Positions 1 through 11,432 of a stretch of 64,000 nt of DNA are shown here, piece by piece (position 1 is the stretch's first letter; every line of letters begins with the position of its first letter). The translations under genes and the position numbers were made by a program. The stretch spans positions 208,236-272,235 of the forward strand of contig NZ_KE387203.1 in assembly GCF_000430725.1 (NCBI RefSeq). Reading direction: 5' to 3'. The DNA is from Azohydromonas australica DSM 1124 (GTDB lineage Bacteria; Pseudomonadota; Gammaproteobacteria; Burkholderiales; Burkholderiaceae_C). The notes under the pieces were generated by a model. It saw nothing but the letters and a program-made list of their open reading frames with translations. It made no database searches and was not told the DNA's origin.

Positions 1-125
1 CCGAGGAGCTGCACGTGACCATGTTCGGCGAGGCGCCCACCGACACCACGCTGCCGGCCGACCGCACCCTGGCGGCGGCGTTCTCGCCGGGGCCGGATCC
101 GTGCGAGCAGCTGAGGAAGAAGTAG
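1..125 (+). CDS. 3' end of an unidentified protein gene (partial)
   Basis: The window opens inside a reading frame whose codons start at base 3 and which ends in TAG at 123-125. About 40 residues remain. They run from EELHVTMFGEAP to a hydrophilic end, CEQLRKK. The frame has the third-position GC bias of the neighbouring real genes. I do not recognise the family from this tail. It could be the end of an exported or lipid-anchored protein, but nothing visible settles that. The gene is followed by a REPIN and then by the end of alaS on the opposite strand. Confidence 0.55.
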   Translation, partial: EELHVTMFGEAPTDTTLPADRTLAAAFSPGPDPCEQLRKK

Positions 126-193
126 GCGCCGTGCTGCCTGGGGAAATTTCCAGGTCATGGCATCTCGTAAGCCGAGCCGCTTCGCACCCTGAT

Positions 194-344
194 TCGTCAC
201 TCCCGCGCAGGCGGGAGTCCAGGCGGCCCCCAAGCCACCGCCAGCAGATCGGGTTGAACGCCGGGGCTCGGATCCTGGTTCGCGGCACCCAGGCTCCGCG
301 CTGACGTGGGGCCGCCTGGATTCCCGCCTTCGCGGGAATGACGA
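194..344. repeat. REPIN: two inverted REP palindromes
   Basis: Two 37-base arms, 194-230 and 308-344, are inverted copies of each other with three mismatches, separated by 77 bases. Each arm holds its own small palindrome (TCCCGC-GCAG-GCGGGA on the left, TTCCCGC-CTTC-GCGGGAA on the right) and the common proteobacterial REP core GTCATnCCCGCG. A related pair lies at 11291-11372. The element fills most of the roughly 390-base gap (126-517) between the first gene and alaS. The rest of that gap holds only the alaS terminator. No REP-associated transposase gene is present in this window. Confidence 0.85.
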
Positions 345-438
345 GGTAGTGGGCGGAGCGGGTCAGCTTCGGCGAGCACGAACATCCCAAAGCCCTTGCT
401 CTCTGCCGCCTACCTGCGCCGCTCCACAGCGCCCCAAA

Positions 439-475
439 CAAAAAGCCCGTCGCGCATCCACGCAACGGGCTTTTC
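439..475 (-). terminator. rho-independent terminator of alaS
   Basis: AAAAGCCCGT at 441-450 pairs with ACGGGCTTTT at 465-474 around a 14-base loop. It is flanked by A-rich sequence on one side and T on the other, so it can work in both directions. It lies about 40 bases past the alaS stop codon. Confidence 0.8.
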
Positions 476-517
476 AATGCTTGGGCGCCGTCACCGGCGC
501 CCGCGGCTCAAGTCAGT

Positions 518-3145
<2,628 letters not shown>

Positions 3146-3248
3146 CCCGGCGGCTTTCTCGAAGGTGTTGGGGTCTCGAACCGGGGCGCTGCGCGCGGTG
3201 AGCGCGCTGCCTGAACTTGCGTAAGTCCTTGCCCGGCCGAAACTTTCG

Positions 3249-3254
3249 ATTATA
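3249..3254 (-). promoter_or_regulatory. putative -10 box of the alaS promoter
   Basis: On the minus strand 3254-3249 reads TATAAT, a perfect sigma70 -10 hexamer. With a 17-base spacer the -35 would be the weak CAAGAG at 3277-3272, which lies inside the terminator hairpin of the upstream regulator gene. The predicted mRNA leader is about 95 bases. Confidence 0.5.
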
Positions 3255-3291
3255 GAAGCGCCGCGCTTAAGCTCTTGAGCGCGGCGCTTCT
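3254..3291 (-). terminator. long hairpin after the MocR regulator gene
   Basis: AGAAGCGCCGCGCT at 3254-3267 and AGCGCGGCGCTTCT at 3278-3291 form a perfect 14-base-pair stem, which can extend inward with a G-T pair. It begins 27 bases past the regulator stop codon. There is no clear T-run, so it may terminate weakly or act mainly as an mRNA 3' end. Its distal base overlaps the alaS -10 box. Confidence 0.55.
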
Positions 3292-3317
3292 GCTTGTGCG
3301 GTAGAGGAAGACCGTGC

Positions 3318-4721
3318 TCAGGCCGCGAAGCGCTGTGCGTCCAGGAAGGCGAACAGCCGCTCGTCGCTGCAGTGCGCGACGTTGAAGCGCATCCACGGCG
3401 AAGCCAGCATCCCGGGCGAGAACAGGTGCCCGGGGCCCAGCAGGATGTCCTGCTCGGTGGCCTTGTTGGCGGTGAGCGCCGGGTCGGGCATGTCCGGGTG
3501 CCGCGCCCACAGGAACATGCCGGCCTTGGGCTCGGCGAAGAGCTCGAAGCCCAGGTCGTCCAGCCGCCCGGCCACGCGCTCGTGCGCCTGCGCCAGCCGC
3601 TCGCGCAGCGCCTTCAGGTGCTTGCGCCAGCGCCCTTCCGTCAGCGCGCCATACACCAGCCGCTCGCTGAACTCCGAGGAGGTCAGCCCCGCGATCATCT
3701 TGAGCTGCGCCAGGTCCTCCACCAGCTCCGGGTCCGCCACCAGGTAGCCCACGCGCAGGTTGGGCGAGACGGTCTTGGAGAAGCTGCCGATGTGCACCAC
3801 GCGCGCGAGCTGGTCCAGCCCGGCCAGCGAGGGGCGCGGGTCGGGATCGAGGTCGGCGTAGAGGTCGTTCTCCACGATCACCAGGTCGTGCCGCTCCGCG
3901 AGCTGCAGCACGCGGTGCAGCTGCGACAGCGTCGCCACCGAGCCGGTCGGGCTCTGCAGCCGCGGCTGGGTGAAGAACACGCGCGGCCGGTGCTCGGCCA
4001 GCAGCGCCTCCAGCGCCGCGAGGTCCCAGCCGGTGGGGGTGCGCGGCACGCCCACGAGCTGCGCGCCCAGGTAGCGCAGGCTGAACAGCAGGTTGGCGTA
4101 GCCGGGGTCGTCCACCAGCACCACGTCGCCCGGGCGCACCAGGCGCCGCGCCGCGAGATCCAGCGCCTGGCTGGAGCCGTGGGTGAGCAGCACCTGCTCC
4201 GGCGTGACCGCCACCTCCTGCTCGGCCAGCATGTCGCGGATGAGCTGGCGCAGCGGCACGAAGCCCTTGGGGTCGCCGTAGCCGGCCAGGTCCACCTCGC
4301 CCACGGCCAGCGCGCGCACGCTGCGCTTGAGGCCGTCCTCGAACAGCCAGTCGTGCGGCAGCCAGCCGCAGCCGGGCTTCATCGACAGGTGCCGGTTCTC
4401 GAAGATCTTGCGCAGGTACCACATGGCGTCGAAGGCCGCCGAGCCGGGCCCGGCCGCGCCGGCGGGCTGGCGCTGCGCATCCACCACGCGGCGGCGCACG
4501 AAGAAGCCCGAGTGCGGGCGCGACACCAGCCAGCCCTGGGCCACCAGGCGGTCGTAGGCCTCCACCACGGTGAAGACGCTGACCTCGTGCGCCTGCGCGA
4601 ACTGCCGTATCGACGGCACCTTGGCGCCCGCGCGCAGCGAGCCCTCCTCGATCAGCCGGCGCATGCCCTCGACGATCTGCACCACCAGCGGCGTGGACGA
4701 TTGGGGATGGAGAGCAAACAT
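3318..4721 (-). CDS. MocR/GabR-type PLP-binding transcriptional regulator
   Basis: The product has 467 residues. An N-terminal GntR-type winged helix (about 1-75, with [21 protein letters not shown]) is joined to a full fold-type I aminotransferase-like domain. The SFSKT motif near residue 313 contains the lysine expected to bind PLP. In this family the aminotransferase domain senses PLP and amino compounds and does not normally catalyse turnover. The ATG at 4721 was chosen because [20 protein letters not shown] is a normal family start, while the 42 codons upstream are basic and low-complexity. The gene is divergent from the gabT-like operon. Repeated CTGTAC sites in the intergenic region make it the likely regulator of that operon and of the importer promoter at 8.9 kb, and possibly of itself. 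Its effector is not known from sequence. Confidence 0.93.
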   Translation of the reverse strand: MFALHPQSSTPLVVQIVEGMRRLIEEGSLRAGAKVPSIRQFAQAHEVSVFTVVEAYDRLVAQGWLVSRPHSGFFVRRRVVDAQRQPAGAAGPGSAAFDAMWYLRKIFENRHLSMKPGCGWLPHDWLFEDGLKRSVRALAVGEVDLAGYGDPKGFVPLRQLIRDMLAEQEVAVTPEQVLLTHGSSQALDLAARRLVRPGDVVLVDDPGYANLLFSLRYLGAQLVGVPRTPTGWDLAALEALLAEHRPRVFFTQPRLQSPTGSVATLSQLHRVLQLAERHDLVIVENDLYADLDPDPRPSLAGLDQLARVVHIGSFSKTVSPNLRVGYLVADPELVEDLAQLKMIAGLTSSEFSERLVYGALTEGRWRKHLKALRERLAQAHERVAGRLDDLGFELFAEPKAGMFLWARHPDMPDPALTANKATEQDILLGPGHLFSPGMLASPWMRFNVAHCSDERLFAFLDAQRFAA

Positions 4722-4823
4722 CGCGGACGGCCTGGGAAAGGGGGATTGACGGCGGCGGCGAGCGTACCGCGCCGGCGGGCGCCGCAGACGCTTCGGCGGG
4801 GCTTTGAAAGAGGCAAACCCGTG

Positions 4824-4907
4824 CTGTACCGGTGCCCGGGCCTGCACAGTGCACCCGGCGCGGTGGCGGGGCTGTACATGGCTGCGTCGGCGGTGGCTGC
4901 CTAGAGT
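4824..4907 (+). promoter_or_regulatory. putative MocR operator and promoter of the gabT-like operon
   Basis: Three half-sites are visible: CTGTACCGG (4824-4832), its inverted relative CCTGCACAG (4841-4849) after an 8-base spacer, and CTGTACATGG (4872-4881) in direct orientation. A -10-like TAGAGT lies at 4902-4907, with no good -35, as expected for an activated promoter. The same arrangement occurs at 8861-8944. The third half-site sits just upstream of where a -35 would be. Binding by the adjacent MocR protein is inferred, not shown. Confidence 0.6.
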
Positions 4908-4998
4908 GGGCCATTCCTCATCGTGCCGCCGCCGCGCCGACGTCCCGCGCGGCAGGCCGGCCCCTCACCCCGTCCGAACGCTCTCCTGGAGAAGCCGC

Positions 4999-6303
4999 AT
5001 GCACCGCGACCCGCACCTCAACACCAACGCCCACCTGATGGCCCGCCGCCGCGCCGCGCTGCCCGCCGGCATGGGCCAGGCGCATGAAATCTTCGTGCAG
5101 CGCGCCGAGAACGCCGAAGTCTGGGACGTCGAAGGCCGCCGCTACATCGACTTCGCCGGCGGCATCGCCGTGCTCAACACCGGCCACCGCCACCCCGCCC
5201 TGGTCGCGGCGGTGCAGGAGCAGCTGCAGCGCTTCACCCACACCTGCTTCCAGGTCCTGGCCTACGAGCCCTACGTCGAGCTGGCCGAGCGGCTCAACGC
5301 GATGGCGCCGGGCGACTTCGCCAAGAAGAGCTTCTTCCTCACCACCGGCGCCGAGGCCGTGGAGAACGCAGTCAAGATCGCCCGCGCCTACACCAAGCGC
5401 TCGGCCGTGATCGCCTTCGGCGGCGCCTTCCACGGCCGCACGCTGCTGGGCATGGCGCTCACCGGCAAGGTCGTGCCCTACAAGGTGGGCTTCGGGCCGA
5501 TGCCGGCGGAGATCTTCCACGCCAAGTTCCCCTGCCCGCTGCACGGCGTGAGCGTGGAGGACGCCGTCGCCTCGGTCGAGGCGCTGTTCAAGTACGACGT
5601 GGAGCCCGCCCGCGTGGCGGCGATCATCCTGGAGCCGGTGCAGGGCGAAGGCGGCTTCTACGTCGCGCCGCCGGCCTTCGTGCGCGCGCTGCGCGACATC
5701 TGCGACCGCCACGGCATCGTGCTGATCGCCGACGAGGTGCAGACCGGCGCCGGGCGCACCGGCACCTTCCTGGCCTGCGAGCAGTGGGACGGCGTGGTGC
5801 CGGACCTCATCACCATGGCCAAGTCGCTGGGCGGCGGCATGCCGCTGTCGGCGGTGATCGGCCGCGCCGAGATCATGGATGCCCCCGGCCCCGGCGGCCT
5901 GGGCGGCACCTACGCCGGCAACCCCCTGGCCTGCGCCGCCGCGCTGGCGGTGCTGGACGCCTTCGAGCGCGAGGACCTGCTCGCGCGCAGCCGCGCCGTG
6001 GGCGAGCGCCTGGTGGCCGGCCTGCAGGCCATCGCCGCGCGCCACAGCGTCATCGGCGAGGTGCGCGGCCTGGGCGCGATGGTGGCCGTCGAGCTGTTCG
6101 AGGACGGCAATGTGAAACGCCCGGCCGCCGCGCTGACGCAGAAGGTGGTGAAGGCCGCGGCCGAGGCAGGGCTGATCCTGCTGTCCTGCGGCACCCACGC
6201 CAACGTCGTGCGCATCCTGGTGCCCTTGACCGCTTCGGACGCGGTGCTGGACGAGGGGCTGACAATCATCGGCAGCGTCTTCGACCACCTGGCCCAAGCC
6301 TGA
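4999..6303 (+). CDS. gabT: GabT/DavT-like omega-aminotransferase
   Basis: This class III PLP aminotransferase transfers the omega-amino group of 4-aminobutyrate or 5-aminovalerate to 2-oxoglutarate, giving succinate or glutarate semialdehyde and glutamate. The product has 434 residues, normal for the family. Visible features are [22 protein letters not shown], the cofactor region [28 protein letters not shown] with its PLP-contacting Asp, and [12 protein letters not shown] with the Schiff-base lysine at about residue 275. The ATG at 4999 follows a GGAGAAG ribosome site. A longer upstream frame lacks family similarity. The next gene, glutaryl-CoA dehydrogenase, starts 14 bases downstream. That context favours 5-aminovalerate over GABA as the physiological substrate, but sequence alone cannot separate GabT from DavT. 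Confidence 0.93.
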   Translation: MHRDPHLNTNAHLMARRRAALPAGMGQAHEIFVQRAENAEVWDVEGRRYIDFAGGIAVLNTGHRHPALVAAVQEQLQRFTHTCFQVLAYEPYVELAERLNAMAPGDFAKKSFFLTTGAEAVENAVKIARAYTKRSAVIAFGGAFHGRTLLGMALTGKVVPYKVGFGPMPAEIFHAKFPCPLHGVSVEDAVASVEALFKYDVEPARVAAIILEPVQGEGGFYVAPPAFVRALRDICDRHGIVLIADEVQTGAGRTGTFLACEQWDGVVPDLITMAKSLGGGMPLSAVIGRAEIMDAPGPGGLGGTYAGNPLACAAALAVLDAFEREDLLARSRAVGERLVAGLQAIAARHSVIGEVRGLGAMVAVELFEDGNVKRPAAALTQKVVKAAAEAGLILLSCGTHANVVRILVPLTASDAVLDEGLTIIGSVFDHLAQA

Positions 6304-6317
6304 GAAAGGACCCGCCG

Positions 6318-7502
6318 ATGCCCAACGCCCACGCCAAGTTCCACTGGGACGACCCGCTGCTGCTGGAGCAGCAGCTCTCCGAGGACGAGCGCGCGATCCG
6401 CGACGCCGCGCGCGCCTACGCGCAGGGGCGCCTCGCGCCGCGCGTGCTCGAAGCCTTCCGCCACGAGCGCACCGACCCGGCCATCTTTCGCGAGATGGGC
6501 GAGATCGGCCTGCTGGGCCCGACCATCCCCGAGCAATACGGCGGCGCCGGGCTGAACTACGTCGCCTACGGCCTGATCGCGCGCGAGGTCGAGCGCGTGG
6601 ACAGCGGCTACCGCTCGATGATGAGCGTGCAGTCCTCGCTGGTGATGGTGCCCATCAACGCCTTCGGCACCGAGGCGCAGAAGCAGAAGTACCTGCCTAG
6701 GCTCGCCAGCGGCGAGTGGATCGGCTGCTTCGGCCTGACCGAGCCCGACCACGGCTCCGACCCCGGCAGCATGGCCACCCGCGCGCGCAAGGTGCCGGGC
6801 GGCTACGAGCTCACGGGCTCGAAGATGTGGATCACCAATTCGCCGATCGCCGACGTGTTCGTGGTCTGGGCCAAGGACGACGACGGCGCCATCCGCGGCT
6901 TCGTGCTGGAGAAGGACTTCAAGGGGCTGTCGGCCCCGGCCATCCACGGCAAGGTGGGGCTGCGCGCCAGCATCACCGGCGAGATCGTGATGGACCGCGT
7001 GTTCTGCCCCGAGGAGAACGCCTTTCCGGAGGTGCGCGGCCTCAAGGGCCCGTTCACCTGCCTGAACTCCGCACGCTACGGCATCGCCTGGGGCGCCCTG
7101 GGCGCGGCCGAGGACTGCTGGATGCGCGCGCGCCAGTACGTGCTGGACCGCCGGCAGTTCGGCAAGCCGCTGGCGGCCAACCAGCTGATCCAGAAGAAGC
7201 TGGCCGACATGCAGACCGAGATCACGCTGGGCCTGCAGGGCGTGCTGCGGCTGGGCCGCATGAAGGACGAGGGCACGGCCGCGGTGGAGATCACCAGCCT
7301 CATGAAGCGCAACAGCTGCGGCAAGGCGCTGGACGTCGCCCGCCTGGCGCGCGACATGATGGGCGGCAACGGCATCAGCGACGAGTTCGGCGTGGCGCGC
7401 CACCTGGTGAACCTGGAGGTGGTCAACACCTACGAGGGCACGCACGACATCCACGCGCTGATCCTGGGCCGCGCGCAAACCGGGCTGCAGGCCTTCTCGT
7501 GA
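6318..7502 (+). CDS. gcdH: glutaryl-CoA dehydrogenase
   Basis: This FAD enzyme oxidises and decarboxylates glutaryl-CoA to crotonyl-CoA, passing electrons to electron-transfer flavoprotein. The product has 394 residues. Acyl-CoA dehydrogenase signatures are present: [34 protein letters not shown], and the C-terminal [20 protein letters not shown], whose Glu at about residue 373 is the catalytic base. This last motif and the N-terminal [18 protein letters not shown] are typical of the glutaryl-CoA subgroup. It is the second gene of the operon, 14 bases after gabT, and its stop codon overlaps the next start (GTGA). With its neighbours it completes a route from 5-aminovalerate or glutarate to crotonyl-CoA. 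Confidence 0.96.
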   Translation: MPNAHAKFHWDDPLLLEQQLSEDERAIRDAARAYAQGRLAPRVLEAFRHERTDPAIFREMGEIGLLGPTIPEQYGGAGLNYVAYGLIAREVERVDSGYRSMMSVQSSLVMVPINAFGTEAQKQKYLPRLASGEWIGCFGLTEPDHGSDPGSMATRARKVPGGYELTGSKMWITNSPIADVFVVWAKDDDGAIRGFVLEKDFKGLSAPAIHGKVGLRASITGEIVMDRVFCPEENAFPEVRGLKGPFTCLNSARYGIAWGALGAAEDCWMRARQYVLDRRQFGKPLAANQLIQKKLADMQTEITLGLQGVLRLGRMKDEGTAAVEITSLMKRNSCGKALDVARLARDMMGGNGISDEFGVARHLVNLEVVNTYEGTHDIHALILGRAQTGLQAFS

Positions 7503-8692
7503 GCAGCCCTGCCCTGCTCGACGGCGTGCGCGTGCTGGACCTCTCGCGCGTGCTCGCCGGCCCGTGGTGCGGCCAGCTGCTGGCCGACTACGGCGCCGAC
7601 GTGATCAAGGTCGAGCGCCCCGGCGCCGGCGACGACACGCGCGGCTGGGGCCCGCCCTGGTGGGGCGAGGGCGAGCGGCGCACGGCGGCCTACTACCTCA
7701 GCGCCAACCGCGGCAAGCGCTCGGTGGCCATCGACCTGGCCAGCGCCGAGGGCGCGGCGATGGTGCGGCAGCTCGCCGCCGAGGCCGACGTGCTGCTGGA
7801 GAACTACAAGGTCGGCCAGCTCGCCAAGTACGGGCTGGACCACGCCAGCCTCTCGGCGCTCAACCCGCGGCTGATCTACTGCTCCATCACCGGCTACGGC
7901 CAGGACGGGCCCTATGCGCAGGCCGCGGGCTACGACTTCGCGATCCAGGCCACCGGCGGGCTGATGAGCATCACCGGCGAGCGCGACGGCACGCCGGGCA
8001 CGCAGCCGCAGAAGGTGGGCGTGGCGGTGGCCGACCTCTTCACCGGCGCCTGCGCCGCCACCGCGGTGCTGGCGGCGCTGCACCGGCGCGACGCCACGGG
8101 GCTGGGCTGCCACATCGACGCGGCGCTGCTGGACACGCAGGTGGCGATGCTCGCCAACCAGGCCAGCAACTGGCTGGTGGGCGGCCTGCGCCCCAAGCGC
8201 ATGGGCAACGCGCACCCGAACATCGTGCCCTACCAGGTGTTCGCCACCCGTGACGGCCACATCGTGCTGGCCGTGGGCAACGACGGCCAGTTCGCGCGCT
8301 TCTGCGAGCTCGCCGGCCACCCGGAGGTGGCGCGCGACGCGCGCTACGCCACCAACGAGGCCCGCAACGCGCACCGCGCGGCGCTGGTGGTGCAGATCAC
8401 CGGCTGGATGCTGGAGCGCGACACCGCGGGCTGGATGGCGCTGCTGGAGCCGCACGCGGTGCCTTGCGCGCCGATCCTGGAGGTGCCGGAGGTGTTCACG
8501 CACCCGCAGGTGCTGCACCGCGGAATGCAGGTGGCGGTGGATGGCGTGCCGATGGTGGGCACGCCCATGCGCATCGACGGCGAGCGCCCCACGGCGCCGC
8601 TGCCGCCGCCGGCCCTAGACGAGCACGGCGACGCGGTGCGCGCCGCGCTGGCCGCGGGCCGGGGGTGGCCGGGGCGGGACGGCAGGGGCTAA
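7499..8692 (+). CDS. class III (CaiB/BaiF) CoA-transferase, probably acting on glutarate
   Basis: The 397-residue product belongs to the formyl-CoA/carnitine CoA-transferase fold, in which two interlocked subunits move CoA between carboxylic acids. The N-terminus [16 protein letters not shown], the [12 protein letters not shown] segment and [11 protein letters not shown] are typical. The Asp of the last motif, at about residue 146, is the expected nucleophile. The GTG start at 7499 overlaps the stop of gcdH as GTGA, giving translational coupling. Mammalian SUGCT, from the same family, uses succinyl-CoA to activate glutarate. Coupling to gcdH suggests the same job here, supplying glutaryl-CoA. 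The acceptor specificity is an inference from context. A terminator follows at 8727. Confidence 0.92.
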   Translation: MSSPALLDGVRVLDLSRVLAGPWCGQLLADYGADVIKVERPGAGDDTRGWGPPWWGEGERRTAAYYLSANRGKRSVAIDLASAEGAAMVRQLAAEADVLLENYKVGQLAKYGLDHASLSALNPRLIYCSITGYGQDGPYAQAAGYDFAIQATGGLMSITGERDGTPGTQPQKVGVAVADLFTGACAATAVLAALHRRDATGLGCHIDAALLDTQVAMLANQASNWLVGGLRPKRMGNAHPNIVPYQVFATRDGHIVLAVGNDGQFARFCELAGHPEVARDARYATNEARNAHRAALVVQITGWMLERDTAGWMALLEPHAVPCAPILEVPEVFTHPQVLHRGMQVAVDGVPMVGTPMRIDGERPTAPLPPPALDEHGDAVRAALAAGRGWPGRDGRG

Positions 8693-8726
8693 TCGGCGTA
8701 CTGAAGCACCGGCCCCACGACGAAAC

Positions 8727-8764
8727 GCCGTCATGCGCGCGAAAGCGGCATGGCGGCTTTTTTT
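8727..8764 (+). terminator. terminator of the gabT-gcdH-CoA-transferase operon
   Basis: GCCGTCATGC (8727-8736) pairs with GCATGGCGGC (8748-8757, one G-T pair), followed by seven T (8758-8764), 34 bases past the CoA-transferase stop. The hairpin resembles a decayed REP core (GTCATnCCCGCG). Confidence 0.85.
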
Positions 8765-8860
8765 CGGCCGGCACGGGTCGAGCACGGCGTCCTCCCCCAC
8801 GCCCCTGCCTGGTGCATCCCGTGCACCGCATCGCTCCCCACCCCGCACCAGCGCGGCCGG

Positions 8861-8944
8861 CTGTACCGGGGTTCAGGCCGATACAGCGAGCGAGCAGCGC
8901 CCGCTGTCTGTACATGGTCCCGCGGCCACCCCCGCCGATAGAGT
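8861..8944 (+). promoter_or_regulatory. putative MocR operator and promoter of the ABC importer operon
   Basis: The layout matches the gabT promoter: CTGTACCGG (8861-8869), an 8-base spacer, inverted CCGATACAG (8878-8886), then CTGTACATGG (8908-8917) and TAGAGT (8939-8944) as the likely -10. First to third half-site distance is 47 bases here and 48 at gabT. Third half-site to -10 is 31 here and 30 there. The region between the two operons (8693-8972) holds only this and the upstream terminator. Confidence 0.6.
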
Positions 8945-8972
8945 CGCCACCGACCGAACACGAGGCCCGCCC

Positions 8973-10142
8973 ATGCTCGCTGCCGTACAGAAAGCCCAAC
9001 GCTTCTCCGCCACCGTGCTGCCGCATCCCGCGGCCGCCGGCGCTCCCGCCGGCGCGGCGGCCCCCAACGACGTGCTGGTGCGCTTCCGCGGCGTGCAGAA
9101 GACCTACGACGGGGACGCGCTGGTGGTGCGCAACCTCGACCTCGACATCCGCCGCGGCGAGTTCCTCTCGCTGCTGGGCCCCTCGGGCTCGGGCAAGACC
9201 ACCTGCCTGATGATGCTCGCCGGCTTCGAGTCGCCCACCGCCGGCGAGATCCTCCTCGACGGCCAGCCGATCACGCGCACCCCGCCGCACAAGCGCAACT
9301 TCGGCATGGTGTTCCAGAACTACGCGCTGTTCCCGCACCTGACCGTGGCCCAGAACGTGGCCTACCCGCTGACCGTGCGCCGCGTGCCCAAGGCCGAGAT
9401 CGCGGCCCGCGTGGCCCGGGCGCTGGCCATGGTGCGGCTGGACGGCCGCGACAAGGCCTACCCGCAGCAGCTCTCCGGCGGCCAGCAGCAGCGCGTGGCG
9501 CTGGCGCGCGCCATGGTGTTCGAGCCACAGCTGGTGCTCATGGACGAGCCGCTGGGCGCGCTGGACAAGCAGTTGCGCGAGCACATGCAGATCGAGCTCA
9601 AGGAGCTGCACCGCCAGCTGGGCGTGACCTTCGTGTACGTCACGCACGACCAGGGCGAGGCGCTGACCATGAGCGACCGCGTGGCGGTGTTCAACGACGG
9701 CGCGATCCAGCAGATCGACCCCGTGGAGCGGCTGTACGAGACGCCCGCGAACCGCTTCGTCGCCGGCTTCGTGGGCGACAGCACGCTGCTGCAGGGCGTG
9801 GTGGGCGCCGCCAGCGGCGAGAGCTGCGAGCTGGTCTTGCCCGGCGGCGAGCGGCTGGCGGGCATCAACGTCAACGGCGCGCTGCCCGGCGACGCGGTGA
9901 TGGCCTCGGTGCGGCCCGAGCGCATCGAGGCGCTGTTCACGCCGCCCGCGAACGAGTCCAACACGCTCAAGGCCGCCGTCAACGACGTCATCTACTTCGG
10001 CGACCACCTGCGCCTGCGCTGCGCGCTGCCGGGCCAGGCGCAGGCCACCGTCAAGCTGCCGCTGTCGCGCAACGAGCAGCCGGTGGCCGGGCAGACCGTC
10101 TGGCTGCACTTCCCCACGCCGTACCTGCGCGTCTACGCCTGA
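8973..10142 (+). CDS. ABC transporter ATP-binding protein (PotA-like)
   Basis: This 389-residue cytoplasmic ATPase powers the importer encoded by the next three genes. Walker A is GPSGSGKTT, the Q-loop is FQNYALFPH, the signature is LSGGQQQR, Walker B is LVLMDEPLGALD, and the H-loop is YVTHDQ. A C-terminal TOBE-type regulatory domain follows (about 290-389), as in PotA and FbpC. The ATG at 8973 (MLAAVQKAQR) is the first credible start after the operator. The roughly 35-residue extension before VLVRFRGVQKTY is longer than usual. Polyamine-type importers of this family also carry GABA, 5-aminovalerate-like or opine-like compounds. The neighbouring catabolic genes suggest such an amine, but the substrate is not proved. 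Confidence 0.94.
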   Translation: MLAAVQKAQRFSATVLPHPAAAGAPAGAAAPNDVLVRFRGVQKTYDGDALVVRNLDLDIRRGEFLSLLGPSGSGKTTCLMMLAGFESPTAGEILLDGQPITRTPPHKRNFGMVFQNYALFPHLTVAQNVAYPLTVRRVPKAEIAARVARALAMVRLDGRDKAYPQQLSGGQQQRVALARAMVFEPQLVLMDEPLGALDKQLREHMQIELKELHRQLGVTFVYVTHDQGEALTMSDRVAVFNDGAIQQIDPVERLYETPANRFVAGFVGDSTLLQGVVGAASGESCELVLPGGERLAGINVNGALPGDAVMASVRPERIEALFTPPANESNTLKAAVNDVIYFGDHLRLRCALPGQAQATVKLPLSRNEQPVAGQTVWLHFPTPYLRVYA

Positions 10143-10233
10143 AACGATTCCCCTCGCCGCCTGCGGCCACCGCGGCCGCAACGGCCCCGACCGCCCCCTG
10201 GGCAGCACCACAACTCCACCAAAGGAGCGCCGC

Positions 10234-11259
10234 ATGAAGAAGTCCCTTGCCTCGACCCTGACCGCGCTGGCCCTGCCGGCGCTGGCGCAGAGCCAGCTCA
10301 CCGTCGTCAACTTCGGCGGCGCCAACGGCGCGGCGCAGAAGAAGGCCTTCGTGGAGCCCTTCGAGAAGAGCAGCGGCATCCGGATCCAGGGCGTCGAATA
10401 CAACGGCGAGCAGGCCAAGGTGAAGGCCATGGTCGAGACCAAGAAGGTCACCTGGGACGTGGTCGAGGTCGAGAGCCCGGACGTGGCCCGCGGCTGCGAC
10501 GAAGGGCTGTTCGAGAAGCTGGACTACTCGAAGATCGCGCCCAAGGCCGACTTCCAGCCGGCGGCCGTGCACGAGTGCGGCGTGGGCATCTTCATCTGGT
10601 CCACGGTCATGGCCTACAACGCCGACAAGATCAAGGACGCCCCGAAGACCTGGGCCGACTTCTGGGACACCAAGAAGTACCCGGGCAAGCGGGCCCTGCG
10701 CAAGGGCGCGCGCTACAACCTGGAGTTCGCGCTCATGGCCGACGGCGTGAAGTCCGCCGACGTGTACAAGCTGCTGGCGACCAAGGAAGGCGCCGACCGC
10801 GCGTTCAAGAAGCTCACCGAGCTGCGCTCCAGCATCCAGTGGTGGGAGGCCGGCGCGCAGCCGCCGCAGTTCCTGGTGGCCGGCGACGTGGTGATGGCCA
10901 CCGCCTTCAACGGCCGCATCGACGCCGCGCAGCGCGAGGGCAAGAACCTCAAGATCACCTGGACCGGCGGCATCTACGACCTGGACTACTGGACCATCGT
11001 CAAGGGCTCGCCCAACAAGGAGGCGGCCTACAAGTTCATCGCGCACGCCTCCTCGCCCGACGCGCAGGCCGAGTACACGCGGCACATCAACTACGGCCCG
11101 ACCAACGTGAAGGCCATGCCCAAGGTCGATCCCAAGACGCTGGACCAGCTGCCCACCGCCCCGGCCAACGCCAAGGACGCGCTGCAGTTCAACGTGAAGT
11201 TCTGGGCCGACGCCGGCGAGGAGCTGGAGAAGCGCTTCGCGGCCTGGGCGGCGCAGTGA
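10234..11259 (+). CDS. periplasmic substrate-binding protein (PotD/SBP family)
   Basis: The 341-residue product starts with a signal peptide (MKKSLASTLTALALPALAQS, probable cleavage after ALA or AQS), then LTVVNFGGANGAAQKKAF, the usual opening of spermidine/putrescine-type binding proteins. It captures the ligand in the periplasm and delivers it to the two permeases downstream. An AAAGGAG ribosome site precedes the ATG. The gene lies 91 bases after the ATPase gene and is followed by a REPIN in the gap before the permease genes. That layout often gives the binding protein more mRNA than the membrane parts. Ligand identity cannot be read from the sequence. Confidence 0.93.
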   Translation: MKKSLASTLTALALPALAQSQLTVVNFGGANGAAQKKAFVEPFEKSSGIRIQGVEYNGEQAKVKAMVETKKVTWDVVEVESPDVARGCDEGLFEKLDYSKIAPKADFQPAAVHECGVGIFIWSTVMAYNADKIKDAPKTWADFWDTKKYPGKRALRKGARYNLEFALMADGVKSADVYKLLATKEGADRAFKKLTELRSSIQWWEAGAQPPQFLVAGDVVMATAFNGRIDAAQREGKNLKITWTGGIYDLDYWTIVKGSPNKEAAYKFIAHASSPDAQAEYTRHINYGPTNVKAMPKVDPKTLDQLPTAPANAKDALQFNVKFWADAGEELEKRFAAWAAQ

Positions 11260-11290
11260 TTCCAGCTCGCGACTGCCGCTGAAAGAACCC

Positions 11291-11372
11291 CGTCATGCCC
11301 GCGCAGGCGGGCATCCACGCCGGCCGGGATGCCGCCCGGTGTTCGTGGACACCCGCCTGCGCGGGTGTGACG
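11291..11372. repeat. REPIN between the binding-protein and permease genes
   Basis: The left arm at 11291-11319 (CGTCATGCCCGCGCAGGCGG...) and the right arm at 11344-11372 are inverted copies with a few mismatches. Each contains an internal palindrome, and 24 GC-rich bases separate them. It shares the REP core with 194-344 but has a shorter loop. It lies within an operon, between the SBP stop (11259) and the first permease start (11433). Confidence 0.85.
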
Positions 11373-11432
11373 GAGTCGTTCGGGTCGTCCTCGGGAAACG
11401 CAAGACGACCTTCACCCTCATCACCTGACCCC

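Noticed and set aside
194-344. Inverted arms as ends of an insertion sequence
   Set aside because: Only 77 bases lie between the arms, there is no transposase frame or target duplication, and each arm has the REP core and its own palindrome.
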